DNA from: Zoroaster sp. YZ-2022
Taxonomy: Eukaryota > Echinodermata > Asteroidea > Forcipulatida > Zoroasteridae
Assembly: GCA_029582265.1 (NCBI GenBank)
Contig: CM055827.1
Span: 1,322,574-1,386,573 of the forward strand
DNA length: 64,000 bases
Direction: 5' to 3'
The notes under the pieces are model-generated. The model was given only the letters and a program-made list of their open reading frames with translations, was not told the DNA's origin and did not search any database. Every line of letters starts with the position of its first letter. Position 1 is the stretch's first letter. Below, piece by piece: positions 20,150 through 32,500 of this stretch. Both the position numbers and the translations under genes were made by a program.

Positions 20150-23100
20150 ATGGGATCAAGGCCCAGTAGAGGTCAAAGTTCAGAAGTAGGTCAGGAAGAA
20201 GCCGGTGAAGAAGACTGTGGAGACAGTTGGAGAAGAGGTTGAACAGAGGGACACGTGATGAATAGATGGCAGATCGTCTCTTTGTCTCCGCACCATCCAC
20301 ATGTTGAAGAGATGGCCGGGTTGAGATGATGTAGAACTTGGAGTGACGGTAGGATGTTGTGTAGTAGTTTATATTGTAGGTCCCCTTTTTTGGAAGTTGG
20401 GGACTGTAGATGCTATTCCATTGTATGTTTGTGTTTCAGTCCATGACTAAGATTTGATTCCAGTTAGATGTTTATGTGGAAGGATGCGAGTTGAGATTAT
20501 TGATGATCACATTGAATATCGATATTGATGGTGCGGAGATGGCATTGTCCAAGTTGTTGATGATGACGTTGAGGGGACGATCTGGTTTAGATGGAACATT
20601 TTGTAGCGCAGAGACAGGTAGGTGAAAACCCCTCTCGTCGAATAGAGAGGGGAACAGTCTGATGAGTATCGTGTGCATCGAAGAAAGCTGGTTTTGAAGA
20701 AGTCGAGAAGATGGAGGACGAGATGTACTAGAAGAGGAGATGATGTCATTGGGCTGGTGCCACGATCCGGAAGTGAAGTTGAGAAGATCCCTCACCAGGC
20801 CGACCCCACGTGTCGAGAGCCGCTCAGAGAGGGATACGCCATCGTCAGTTGCATTTTGAATTAAAGGAATATTTATGGGTAAATTAATGACATGGCTGAC
20901 TGAGTCGTGTATTATTTCTAACCGAGCTCCAGACAACCTCCAGGCACGCATGATCTCACCATAAAAAGAAGGTAATCCAATGTCAAAAAGGGGGTCTGTC
21001 TTCAAATAGAAGAGATGGAAGTCATAATTTAGTTTTTTGTAGCGACGCAGGTGATTTTGAAGAAAAACAAAAGAGGAATGAGAATTACCTTTAAGGTAAC
21101 GAAAGAGACGCGTTAATCTAAAGGTGAGAACTCGTGCCTGGAGGTTAACAAGGCCGAACCCCCCTTTGTCAGGTTTCTGATACACAATTTGCTCTTTAAG
21201 GCGGTGTCTCTTGTTGGACCAGACGAAATCAACCAGCCGCCGTTGGAGTTCACTTAGAAATCGTCTGGCGGAGCGAGTGCCGCCAGACAATGAAAGGTTT
21301 TGATGCGGCTAGCTGGTTGGCAATCAAGACTCTCCCTTTTAAAAGAAAGGGAGGTCGAGATGCCAGACCAGCCAAGCGAGGGTTTCGGATAATCGGTTTT
21401 ACAAATAGTCCAGTTTTTGTCAGTGTATGTTTTGGTGTTTCCTAAGTGAACCCGAGGAACGACAGGCCATCGTCATTCCATGAAAATTAAGCGGCCGGTC
21501 GCCTCGTCCGATCCAAGATCCCGCCCACAACCCTGGGATTTTCTCAGATTTAGGCGCGCGGCAGAGGCGCGAGCAAAGAGATCGTGGTAACTTTTGATCG
21601 CGTCAAAGCCGCGTTCGGAGGTGACAAAAACGGAGACATCATCTGCATACGCAGACACCGGAGCAAGAGACGTCAGCGTCGGGTATTCGGAAACCGTCGT
21701 CCCTGACTTCGCCCTTAGGCGATTTAGAAAAGGTTCAATAGCAATCGAGTACAGCAGTCCCGAGAGTGGGCAGCCCTGACGGATGCCCTTCTCAACGGAG
21801 AAGGGGCCGTCAGAGAACCGCAGATTTTGACCAAACTCTCGGAACCGCTGTACAGGATTTTTATGTAGTCGAGGAAACGGTCTCGAAGCCCATAGCTCTC
21901 ATGGTGTCGAAGAGGTAGTCGCGATCAACTTTATCGAACGCTTTTTGCTGATCGAGGTTGACCACGGCTAAAGGGACATCATTTTCATTGGCATATTCGA
22001 TGATGTCCCTTATCAGACCTACGTTGTCATGGATTGAACGTCCAGGGACGCAGTAGGTCTGATCTCACCTACGACGCTGCTGATGCACTCTTTCAGTCTG
22101 TTAGCGAGCAACCTTGCAAGGGATTTTGTAATCATTGTTTAGAAGGGAGATTGGCCGCCAAATTGGCTATGTCGGCCAGATCTCCTTCTTGGGTAAAGAG
22201 TAATTACCGCACTCCTGAACGAACGAGGAAGCCCGCCGGTGAGAAAAGAATAATTTAAAACAGAAAGTAGGTCGTTTTTTAGAATATTCCAAAAAGTTTG
22301 ATAGAATTCACCAGACAGGCCGTCCAGGCCAGGCGTTTTATCCTTGCTAAGTTGGCCAACAGCTATTTCTAATTCCTCTAGAGACAGAGGACGCTCCAGG
22401 TCCTCTGCCTCTACAGGATCAAGACGAGGCAGGTCCCTTAAAATGTTTTCGCGGGCGCCCTCATCGGTCGAGTTTTTAGAATAGAGGTTTTTGTAGAAAT
22501 TTGATACATGATTTTTTATGACAGAGATATTTTGAGTAATTTCTCCAGAATCCAAACGGATTCTGGAGATAGTTTTAGAACGGGATTTAGATTTTTCAAG
22601 ATTAAAAAAGTAAGAAGAGGAGGTATCGACCTCGCTGACATGTTTGAATCTCGACCTGATAAGGGCGCCCTGCGCTCGATTTTTTAAGATAGAATTAAGT
22701 TTTTCTTTTTGTTCTAAGAGGACCTGCCTGGTCTCCGGTGTGATTTCCGGCGCAGACTGAAGGTCGTCAATAGTCCGATTTATTTTAAAAAGAGCTTCAC
22801 GTTTCTCGGAAGCAATTTTTTTAGAAAACATTTGAGTAATTATTTTGATGTGGGACTTGCCAAAGTCCCACCAAGAATTTAAATTGGGGAAATCGGACTG
22901 TTTTTGACGCCATTCTCCCAGAAACAAGTTATAATTTGTTTGTATGCTTCATCCTGAAGAATTGAATTATTAAATGCCAGTAGGCGCTACCCCGGAAATT
23001 AGCCGAGGGTAGTTGAATTTTTAAAGAAATAGCGGAGTGATCAGAAAGAGAACAGGGTGTTATTTTGCACGAATGAATAGAGGATAACATATCAGGATGA

Positions 23101-23789
23101 AGATACAAACGATCTAACCTGGCTTTGAAACACCACAATCCCTGGAAGGGTTATTCCGCAGCCAGGTAAATTGTTGTTTCTGGGATTCAGTCTACGCCAA
23201 ACATCACACAGAGAGAGTGCACCAACAGTTTTTGAGAGCTGCTGCAGACTCTGGATCTACGCTCGGTGGGCGCATGCAGACGGTCCAATGCAGGATTTTC
23301 CGTGCAGTTAAAGTCACCTCCGACCACAACGACACCGTCACTGTCACAAGAGGATAAATGTTTAGAGAAAGAATTAAAGACTTTAAAAGCAAGAGAGTCG
23401 CTCTGGGGTACTAAAAATTATAAATGTGGAAAAGAGTTTCATTGGATTTAGTTTTGTATAAAGAAGATGTCCTGGAAAAATGTTAAAATTTGAAATAATT
23501 TCTAAATTTTTATTATTAACGAGTGTAGTTACCCCAGAGCCATAAGAGTTGGAAGGGGAAGAGATAGGGAGTAAGGTTACAGGCGCCAGCAGGAGCTTAT
23601 TTCCGTAAGGTTATCAGTCTCCTGCAGGAGCACTCTGTCCGAAGAGGGACCGAAAGTTTCAAAATAAGCATGTATGGCGGCATTTTGGTTGGCATTGAAC
23701 AGCCGCCTGTGTTCAGGGAAATCAGTGACAGTAAATATTGTGACCAAACTAATCAAGACTCTCATAAAAGAAAAGCAAAAGAAAATCAT
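20150..23789 (-). pseudogene. Tx1 copy A ORF2 (endonuclease-RT), frameshifted
   Basis: Pieces in changing frames follow ORF2 order. Near 23760-23600 is the endonuclease start (HAYFETFGPSSDRVLLQETD), then GGDFNCT-like sequence near 23320. ARLDRLY and SDHSAISLKI lie at 23138-22929. The linker and RT start (TPGLDGLSGEFY) lie at 22927-22139, and the RT catalytic YADD at 21638-21649. The C-terminal region is 21290-20472. At least four frame changes are needed, so it is not functional as read. Some changes could be consensus errors, but decay is more likely. Confidence 0.82.
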
Positions 23790-25460
23790 TTATCTAAAGT
23801 CTTGATCAGCTTGGTTACGCGTTGTTGTAGGCCTCTGTTGAGGAGTGGGTTGCTGCGTAGCGGTTTGAGTTGTTTCACAAGTCCGGGCATTATTAGCAGT
23901 GAATCTCTTGGCCACCCGATAGGTTTTTTCGATTTTTATGGAGGCCAAGAAATTCATGAGCTCTTTAGAAGACAGAGGACCTTTGTGTTGGAAAGGCAAT
24001 CAGGCACCGCCTCGTCTTCGGTAGTCTGACTGTCTTCCCACATGTCATCTTGGTCGTTCGTCGACGAGGCCGGGGTGGAGACAAGGAGGATTGTGAATTA
24101 AGGACTTGGTTAAGGACTTGGGTGATGGAAGGAGTCGACTGTCATGGGCATCGCCACCTTCTTCACAAGTTTACGTGGAGGAGAGGGTGTTTTAGAGGAG
24201 TGAGAACTGAAGTATTTGTAGGAGGGGATTGAGTGGAAGATTTCTTTTGAGACGACATCAGAAAAAGTCTAGATGGTGGAGGTGGCGATCCCCAGACAGA
24301 GCAACCGGGTTTGGATGGGGTGTGGATAGGTTGAAGGGCGGAAGAAGGTTGGGAGGGGAAAGGAGTGGTGGGAGAGGTGGTGGGGAAGGGAGGATGGGGC
24401 CGCGGAGGACGCAGGGGCCACGGACGGCGCAGGAGCCTCAGACGCCGGAGAAACCGCGGGCAAAGAAGGCCCCACAGACCCCGCCGAGCCGCCCGCACGA
24501 GCCGAGCTCTCCTGCCCCGGACGAGGGCCCAACCCTGTTGGGCTCCCGCCGGAACGAGAGGCCGACGCGCTGGACCCGCACCAGCACGTGAGGCACTTCC
24601 AGTTGAAGCACCCCGACACCGGCGCGGCATGTCCAGCCTTCGCACAGGCGGTTCCCCGACAGGGGCCCGAGGGCCCCCAGAACCCGCAGCGGTCCGAACA
24701 CCCGAGGGCCCGCACGATCCGCATCCCCTACGGAATCCAGCGGACCAGGTTTTTTGGAGACTTTAGGTGGGTGTTTAGGATCGGATTTTTTTTGGTTAGT
24801 GGGGTTATGGACGAAGGTGGGTGGTGGGTTTAAGGGATTGGTCTCGTTTTTGTCAATGTCATCGGTTCCCTGTTTCTTACAAGCACGGCTAATGTGGCCG
24901 TACTCACCGCATGAAAAGCAACGTACCGACTCCGTCGACAGAAACACGCGATAATGTGTGCCTAAATACAAGATATTTATGTGCTCAGGCGGAGTGACGT
25001 TCGGTTTAAGAAGAACATGCACTTGCCGCCTGAACGACATGATATGTGACAGATGTTTTTCCTTGAAACCCAGGGGAATGGACCTTACCTGAGACACCAC
25101 TTTGCAGAAAGATGACAGGTTGTGTATCAGTACCGTGTTCGGGATCTCTGGATAAACATTAGAAAGCGTGAACCGGGTGGTTGGCTGGACCAGTGGGTTG
25201 AGCTCGATGAAGCTGCCATCGTGGGTCAGTCCGTTTTGGACAGCCTCGACGACAGCCTCCCTCGAGCTCAGATATGCTGCTATTCGACCGTTTGAAATCC
25301 TGGAAGCTGATAACACTTGTGCATTTGAAATTTGGTTAACCAGTGAAATGAGATATTGGCGTACGGAGACTGTGTTCAGCGCTTTGAACACGATTCCATT
25401 GTCCCTGGTAAGTGGGCTATTACCAGGAACAATAGAAACGCGTTCACCACCCTTACTCAC
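23790..25460 (-). pseudogene. Tx1 copy A ORF1, RNA-binding CCHC protein, partly frameshifted
   Basis: The main open frame is 340 codons from ATG 25460 to 24438. Residues 181-194 form a CCHC knuckle (CFSCGEYGHISRAC), typical of the nucleic-acid-binding ORF1 of Tx1-group elements. It is followed by a Pro/Lys-rich linker. Further Cys/His-rich sequence (CRGTACAKAGH) continues in another frame near 24650, and Gln/Thr-rich sequence runs to about 23790, so a frameshift near 24700 probably splits the C-terminal part. The stretch 24360-24720 is much richer in G+C than the surroundings. Confidence 0.75.
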
Positions 25461-25710
25461 ACTTGGCTGATTTTCAATAGAGCCGTTGCGCCTGACTGGC
25501 CATGGTGACCAGCCAAAGCACCAAAAACGACAAAAATTTGAAAAAAAGAACCCAGAAAAACACGAAAACAGTTAAACCTGACAATTTGAAATTCGCCCTG
25601 TATGATGTATGAACAATAAGAGTAAGATTAATATAAAATTTGTAACCGTAAGATGCGTAAATCTCACAAAAATCTACTGTTTCCTGGAGCTCGATAAATA
25701 CGACCTACCC

Positions 25711-25969
<259 letters not shown>

Positions 25970-26362
25970 TTTTTGACTTTTCCGAAGAAAACTTTATTAA
26001 TAAAAACAAATATATACAGAGGTACAATAAAAGGGTGGTAATCAGTTTACAATAATTTTGTAAAGATATAGACAATATTACTTATAGACAACAAAGTAAT
26101 GAATAATCAAGATATACAATAATTTGTCAATAAAAGGGTGGTAATCAGTAAAACAAAAGTTTGTCAATAATATTGTAACATTAATGACATAAATAAAATT
26201 ACAAAAGATAACAAAGTTATCTATGTTCAGTGAATCTTTAAATAAAGTATCTTTAAACAAAGTATCAAAAATAACAAAAGTGGAGAAAAAATGAAATGGT
26301 TGAAAGAAAAAGGGGAAGGAAGGGGAAGGAAGGAAAAGGTTCTTATACGGAACCCTGGGGTG

Positions 26363-26415
26363 GGGAGCCACTGGGTAAATGGATGTGGGCCTTTTGGCCC
26401 ACCCCAGTGGCTCCC
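26363..26415 (-). ncRNA. 3' UTR hairpin of Tx1 copy B
   Basis: Outer arms GGGAGCCACTGG and CCAGTGGCTCCC; inner stem GTGGGCC/GGCCCAC. This is the second member of the covarying set. Confidence 0.7.
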
Positions 26416-26540
26416 AAAGGGACAGGAAAAAGAGAAGAAAAGGGGGAGAGGGGGATCAAAGAGTTATATCAACCATGTCAAAATGTTGTTATCATAAATA
26501 AAGAGACAATTATTGTGGGACCATTTGGCGAGAAATTTGT

Positions 26541-26555
26541 TAACATTATTACATT
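26541..26555. repeat. Left target-site duplication of the Penelope-like element
   Basis: TAACATTATTACATT, repeated at 29556-29570. Aligning copy B with copy A shows a single equivalent stretch at this point of the 3' UTR. Confidence 0.8.
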
Positions 26556-26810
26556 ATCGTTTCGGTTTGCGGTAACACCATGTGTTTATCTCAACTAACG
26601 TGAAGCTGAGATACAGGTTCTGAAAAGAACCGTATTGCACAATCGTATCTCAACCTTCGTTAAGTGAGAAAGGTTCAAGGGAGAACCAATTTCGCAACTC
26701 GTTTTCTCTACTGTCGCTAAGTGAGAAATATGGTTCAGGGAGAACCATGGGGACTTCACGGGTTAATATGGTTCAGGGAGAACCAAGGGACTTCACGGGT
26801 TATTCTCAAC

Positions 26811-26841
26811 GTTTCGATTAGCCTGCTCTAATCTTCTTCAG
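26811..26841 (-). ncRNA. Hammerhead-like motif, minus-strand PLE copy
   Basis: On the minus strand: CTGAAGA, A, stem GATTAG/CTAATC, GAAAC. It is identical to the motif at 29233-29263; see that entry for doubts. Confidence 0.3.
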
Positions 26842-28380
26842 GAGAATGAAGAGGTTTGCCGATGCAACTCCAAGTAGTATTTGCTGGGATTATGTGTAGA
26901 ATGGGAAGTGTTCCGATTGGTGCTACTGTTGTGTGATGTGTTGTGATTGGTTGCCACCGTGGCATTGTTCTTGTTGTGTGTGTTTCCTGCTGCTGTGTGA
27001 GTTGCCTGCTCGCTGAGGCGTATCAGTTGACAGTGGGGTGTGGGTGTTGGTGGATGGTGAGGATTGAATGCCAAATGTTGCTGATGAAATAGCCGATGTC
27101 CTGGGGACAGTGTCATGTTTATGAATCTCAATAGCCTCCCCTGATACGACGGGTGTACCAGTGCTTTCCGGGGCTATGATCTTTGCATTCTGCCAGTCAA
27201 TGATATGGTCCAAATCGGTGGAGTGTTTGATGATCGCAGATTTGTCACATTCCCTCTGCGGCCGTGGGCCTTGTGTTCCTTGATCCTGGTCGTAAGGTCT
27301 CTGCCGGTCTCGCCAATGTACACTTTCCCACAAGTGCAAGGAATTCCGGTAAACCCCAGCTTGACGGCTGGGATCATGTCTGTCCTTGTGGGTGTGTAAC
27401 TTCGTTTCCAACTTGTTTCGAGTCCGGTAGTAGACCTTAATGTCAGCTTCCTCAGGATACGCTGAATCTTGTGTGAAGTGTGGCCGATGTACGGTAGCAC
27501 GGCAATGGGTTTTCGGTTGCATCAGAGGATCGTGGAGCGTTCCTATTCGGGAGGAACTTAAGCTTATCAGGTCTGTACCCATTGTCTCTTAACACGGCGT
27601 TAAGATGTTTCAACTCGGATGGCAAGTGCTCTTTATCACTGATAGTGTGTGCCCCTTCGAGTAGGGTGCGATTCACGGAGGATTTCACGGATGGTGGGTG
27701 GAACGACCGGGCATTTAGGTAGCGGTCTGTGTGTGTGGGTTTTCTGTAAACCGAATGCCCAAGTGAGCCATCAACCCGTTTGGAAATGAGTACATCAAGG
27801 AAAGGCAACGAGTCGGATGTCTCAGTTTCCATGGTGAATTGAATGCTCGGATGTTGCTGGTTGAGGTGACCGAGGAAGTCATCCAGTTTGTCGGAACCGT
27901 GCTGCCAAATGATGAAAGTATCATCTACGTATCGAAGCCATAGTTTGGGTTTGTATCGTGCCGTCTCGAGGGCTTTCTGTTCGAAATCTTCCATGAAGAT
28001 GTTTGCCAGGACCGGGGATATCGGGGATCCCATTGGAGTGCCCAAAGACTGTTGATAGTAAGTCTCTCCATTGGAAGTATGTGGATTTCACACATAATGA
28101 AAGTAGATCTACGATTTGATCTGGCGTTAGGCTGGTTCGTTCCGGGAGCGTGCTATCATGTTCGAGTATCGACTTGGTTACGAGGATAGCCTCGTCTGTC
28201 GGTACATTGGTGAATAATGACTTGACGTCAAAACTCACTAGCGTGTCGGAAGGCTGCAATATTGTTCCCTTTATGATGTTGATAAACCCTGCTGAATTGG
28301 GTACATGGTGGGGCGTCTTACCCACGAGTGGGTGTAAGAGCCCTGTCAAGTGTTGGGCGAGGTTATACGTGGGGGAACCT
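26838..28380 (-). pseudogene. Penelope-like RT/GIY-YIG polyprotein, truncated and frameshifted
   Basis: It begins mid-protein (SPTYNLAQHLTGLLHPLVGK, then SFDVKSLFTNVP), so the N-terminal region is missing. RT blocks GTPMGSPISPVLAN and YVDD (27920-27931) follow in a second frame, then the linker YRKPTHTDRYLN. A GIY-YIG endonuclease motif IPCTCGKVYIGETG lies at about 27261-27347. Frame changes near 28045, 27500 and 27430 break it. The C-terminal tail extends to about 26838. The RT plus GIY-YIG order defines Penelope-like elements. Confidence 0.87.
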
Positions 28381-29202
28381 CGTGAAATCCTCCGTGAATC
28401 GCACCCTACTTCGAAGGGCACACACTATCAGTGATAAAGAGCACTTGCCATCCGAGTTGAAACATCTTAACGCCGTGTTAAGAGACAATGGGTACAGACC
28501 TGATAAGCTTAAGTTCCTCCCGAATAGGAACGCTCCACGATCCTCTGATGCAACCGAAAAACCCATTGCCGTGCTACCGTACATCGGCCACACTTCACAC
28601 AAGATTCAGCGTATCCTGAGGGAAGCTGACATTAAGGTCTACTACCGGACTCGAAACAAGTTGGAAACGAAGTTACACACCCACAAGGACAGACATGATC
28701 CCAGCCGTCAAGCTGGGGTTTACCGAATTCCTTGCACTTGTGGGAAAGTGTACATTGGCGAGACCGGCAGAGACCTTACGACCAGGATCAAGGAACACAA
28801 GGCCCACGGCCGCAGAGGGGAATGTGACAAATCTGCGATCATCAAACACTCCACCGATTTGGACCATATCATTGACTGGCAGAATGCAAAGATCATAGCC
28901 CCGGAAAAAGCACTGGTACACCCGTCGTATCAGAGAGGCTATTGAGATTCATAAACATGACACTGTCCCCCAGGACATCGGCTATTTCATCAGCAACATT
29001 TGGCATTCAATCCTACCATCCACCAACACCCACACCCCACTGTCAACTGATACGCCTCAGCGAGCAGGCAACTCACACACAGCAGGAAACACACACAACA
29101 AGAACAATGCCACGGTGGCAACCAATCACAACACATCACACAACAGTAGCACCAATCGGAACACTTCCCATTCTACACATAATCCCAGCAAATACTACTT
29201 AA
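28381..29202 (+). pseudogene. Penelope-like C-terminal fragment with intact GIY-YIG frame
   Basis: Reads through SSVNRTLLRRAHTISDK and the linker to IPCTCGKVYIGETGRDL (about 28727-28807) in one frame to 28945, then shifts frame for the Thr/Asn/His-rich tail. It starts abruptly at the inverted junction 28380/28381, so it has no RT of its own. Compared with the opposite copy it lacks the frameshifts near GIY-YIG. Confidence 0.85.
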
Positions 29203-29232
29203 GGAGTTGCATCGGCAAACCTCTTCATTCTC

Positions 29233-29263
29233 CTGAAGAAGATTAGAGCAGGCTAATCGAAAC
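29233..29263 (+). ncRNA. Hammerhead-like motif in PLE 3' region
   Basis: CTGAAGA, one A, perfect six-base stem GATTAG/CTAATC with loop AGCAGG, then GAAAC. This resembles the CUGANGA...GAAA hammerhead core, and Penelope-like elements are known to carry hammerheads. However, the extra A before stem II is non-canonical and I could not fit stem III with a cleavage site, so self-cleavage is doubtful. Confidence 0.3.
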
Positions 29264-29555
29264 GTTGAGAATAACCCGTGAAGTCCCTTGGTTCTCCCTG
29301 AACCATATTAACCCGTGAAGTCCCCATGGTTCTCCCTGAACCATATTTCTCACTTAGCGACAGTAGAGAAAAACGAGTTGCCCGAAATTGGTTCTCCCTT
29401 GAACCTTTCTCACTTAACGAAGGTTGAGATACGATTGTGCAATACGGTTCTTTTCAGAACCTGTATCTCAGCTTCACGTTAGTTGAGATAAACACATGGT
29501 GTTACCGCAAACCGAAACGATATCGATATTCCACCATGCAAAGCCTCAAAACTTA

Positions 29556-29570
29556 TAACATTATTACATT
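29556..29570. repeat. Right target-site duplication of the Penelope-like element
   Basis: TAACATTATTACATT, the partner of 26541-26555; the LINE 3' UTR continues from here. Confidence 0.8.
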
Positions 29571-32500
29571 GTTTAAAATACGTGAATTCAAGGAGAATTT
29601 TGTTTTTGAGACGATGGTTCCAAATTGTAAGGGGGTCAGAAATACAAGAAGTGCGGTAGAGATAATAAATTACGTTTTTTAAACTGACGATCAGGTAGTT
29701 GGCAATGCGCACTACCTCCCTTCCACGGTTCTTGGCGTGCGGAATCAAAGCCCAGTAGAGGTCAAAGTTCAAATGAAGAGACGGTAGAAGACGATTGAGC
29801 AGTGTGTGTAGAAGATTTAGGGCTGGCTGTACTTCAGGGCACATGATGAAGAGATGTTGGATTGATCCTCTCTCCGCACCATCCGCAGAAAGAAGAGATG
29901 TCCGAATTGAGATGATGAAGAACTGGAAGTGAGGGCAGAAAGTTGTGAAGAAGTTTAAATTGCATGTCGCCTTCCTTTTAGAGATGGGTAGTTCGTAGAT
30001 CTGTTTCCATTGAATGTGAGAAGAAGTGTCGAGAAATCCATTGTTGTGCCAGTGTGTCGTTACGGTTTCGTGAAGAGAGTTAATTTCGTTGTTGAAGATG
30101 GCGTAGAGAGCTTTAGATGGTGCGGAGAGTCCGTCTTTAATGGATGGTGTTAAAGATGACGGGAGAATTCGGGAAAGGAGAGACAGCTTGAAGTTCACAA
30201 ACGGGAAGACTACATCCCTCTACTTTGAAGAGGTCAGGAAAAGTTCTTGTAAGCGAAGATGAAAGCGTTGAAGATCTTGCTGGAGTAGACGAAGAGAGGG
30301 AGGGCGAAGTCCTCGAAATGAAGTTTGAAGTGTGCGGGGATCAATCCAATGACCGGTGTTGAAGTCGAGTAGGTGACGAACGAGTTGGACTCCGCACGCC
30401 TTGAGCCGCACGGGAGGGGGAACCTGATCGTCAGCAGGAGTGCTAAAAACAAGACTATTAATGGATAAGTTAATTACATGGTTGATAGAATTTGGTTGTG
30501 TTTCAATTTTAGCTCCGGACACCGTCCAAGCACGCATTATTTCGCTATAGAAAGGGGGAAGACTGGTGTAAAATTTGGGATTGGTTTTGAGTTGAAAAAG
30601 TTGAAAATCAAGATCGAGTCTGGCATATTGTCGGAGATAGTGAGCGACAAGAAAATAGGCCGGATGAGAAAAAAGATTTAGAAAGCGTTGGATGAAAGTA
30701 AATCTATAGGTGAAGATGCGTGCTTGAGGTTCACTAGGCCTAGTCCTCCTTTGTCAGGTTTTGTATACAAAGTTTGTTTTTTAAGGTAGTGCCGTTTGTT
30801 TGACCAGACGAAGTCGACAAGCATGTTCTGGAGTTCACTAAGGATAATTTCCGGAGGAGAGAAAACAGCGAGGCAGTGGAAGATTTTGAGGCAGCCAGCT
30901 GATTTGCTATAATGATTTTGCCTTTAAATGAGAGAGAGGTCGAGATTCGAGTCCAGGAAGAAAGAGTTTTGTTGAGTTTTCTTTGCATTTAGTCCAGTTT
31001 TGTTTTATGTAATTATTAGTATTTCCTAAGTGAACTCCAAGGAAAGGGAGACCTTCGCTATTCCAGGTGAAATTGTGCGGCTTGTCATTCCGTCCGGTCC
31101 ACGAGCCAGCCCAAAGCCCCTGGGATTTTTGAGTATTTAAACGTGCAGCAGAGGCTCGGCCGAAGAGGCTGTACGCCTCTTCGACCTTACTGAAACCCGA
31201 TTCGGAGGTGATAAACACGGACACGTCGTCTGCGTACGCCGAAACCGCGCACGTAAAATCCGTGCCGGGGATGTGAAAATCATGATTTATTAATTTGTTT
31301 CTAAGAGTGTTTAGAAGAGGTTCTATAGCAATAGAATAAAGAAGGCCAGAAAGCGGACATCCCTGACGTATCCCTTTCTCAAAAAGAAAAGGTGCAGTCA
31401 GGGAACCGTTCACTTTAACAAAGCTCTCGGCGTCACCATATAGAATTTGTAAATAAGTAATGAAACGCGAACCAAAGCCCATGGCTCTCATGGTATTAAA
31501 AAGATAGCCGTGATCAACATTGTCGAAGGCTTTCTTCTGATCAAGGTTGACCACGGCCAGAGGGGTGTCATTAGAGTTAGAAAATGAATGATGTCTCGAA
31601 TAAGATTAATATTGTCGTGTATTGCGCGTCCAGGAACGCAATAACTTTGATCTTCATTAATGACGCTGCCAATGCATTGTTTGAGCCTGTTGGCAAGCAA
31701 CTTGGCAAAGATTTTATAGTCTGTGTTGAGAAGAGAGACGGTCGCCAATTAGAAATATCTGCTAGATCCCTTTCTTAGGAAGAAGTGTTATGACAGCCCT
31801 GCGAAGGGAGCGAGGTAAAGAGCCGTTTTCTACAGAAGAATGAAGGACAGATAGGAAGTCGTTTTTCAAAATGGGCCAGAAGGAAAGAAAAAATTCAGAG
31901 GTGAGGCCGTCGAGGCCTGGTGTTTTGTTTTTGCCAAGTTGCTTAACCGCGAGGTCTAATTCTTCCTGAGACAGAAGACAATCGAGGTCCTCTGAGTCAG
32001 AAATTTCGAGTTTATTAAGGTTATTAAATAATTCATCGAGGGTGCTCTCATCAGTGGGGACTTGGCTATACAGAGTTTTGTAAAAATGGTGAATGTGTGC
32101 TTTAATTTCCGAGGGGTCTTCGGAAGTCAGTCCAGATTCTAGACGAATTTGAGAAATGTTTTTGGAATAAGAATTAGATTTTTCAAGATTAAAGAAGTAA
32201 GTGGAACACGAGTCAGTCTCGTTAATGTGTTTGAAGCGAGTTCTGACGAGAGCACCCTGAGCTTCGATTTTAAGTAAATAGTTTAAGTTTTGTTTCTGTT
32301 CGGCCAGAGCATCCCTGGTCTTTTGATTAAGGTCTGGCGCAGACTGAATTTCGTCGATTTTTTAGAGTTGATTTCAAGAAAAGCTTTACGCTTTTCTTGG
32401 GCTTTTTGAGCCATACATTTGGCTGATAGATTTGATGTGAATTTTCCGAAATCCCACCAAGAGGCGAGATTTGGAAAATCACACTTTTCTCTCCAATCAG

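Larger units (their letters stand above)
19407..25710 (-). mobile_element. Tx1-clade LINE copy A, about 6.3 kb, near full length
   Basis: On the minus strand it runs from a (TC)n tract at 25711 through a short 5' UTR, ORF1, ORF2 and a ~0.7 kb 3' UTR to AATAAAG...GAAAAG, joined directly to (TC)n at 19406. No poly-A tail is present. Tx1-like features are a CCHC-knuckle ORF1, an APE-type endonuclease plus RT ORF2, and the C-terminal block VDFVWSNKRHRLKEQI. Several frameshifts make it defective. Bounding by (TC)n on both sides matches copies B and C. Confidence 0.85.
26556..29555. mobile_element. Penelope-like element with inverted duplicated 3' half
   Basis: A 3000 bp insertion. A minus-strand copy (28380 to 26557) carries RT, linker and GIY-YIG domains plus the 3' tail. 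From 28381 to 29520 a plus-strand copy repeats the last ~1.14 kb (linker, GIY-YIG, tail) in inverted orientation. The arms are thus 26557-27689 and 28381-29520, with the RT core between. Partial inverted copies at the 5' end are a known Penelope arrangement. 35 bp of extra sequence (29521-29555) lie between the right arm and the target duplication. Confidence 0.88.

Noticed and set aside
24229..24766. Arg/Pro-rich plus-strand ORFs in a GC-rich patch
   Set aside because: Antisense to the C-terminal part of the Tx1 ORF1; composition effect.
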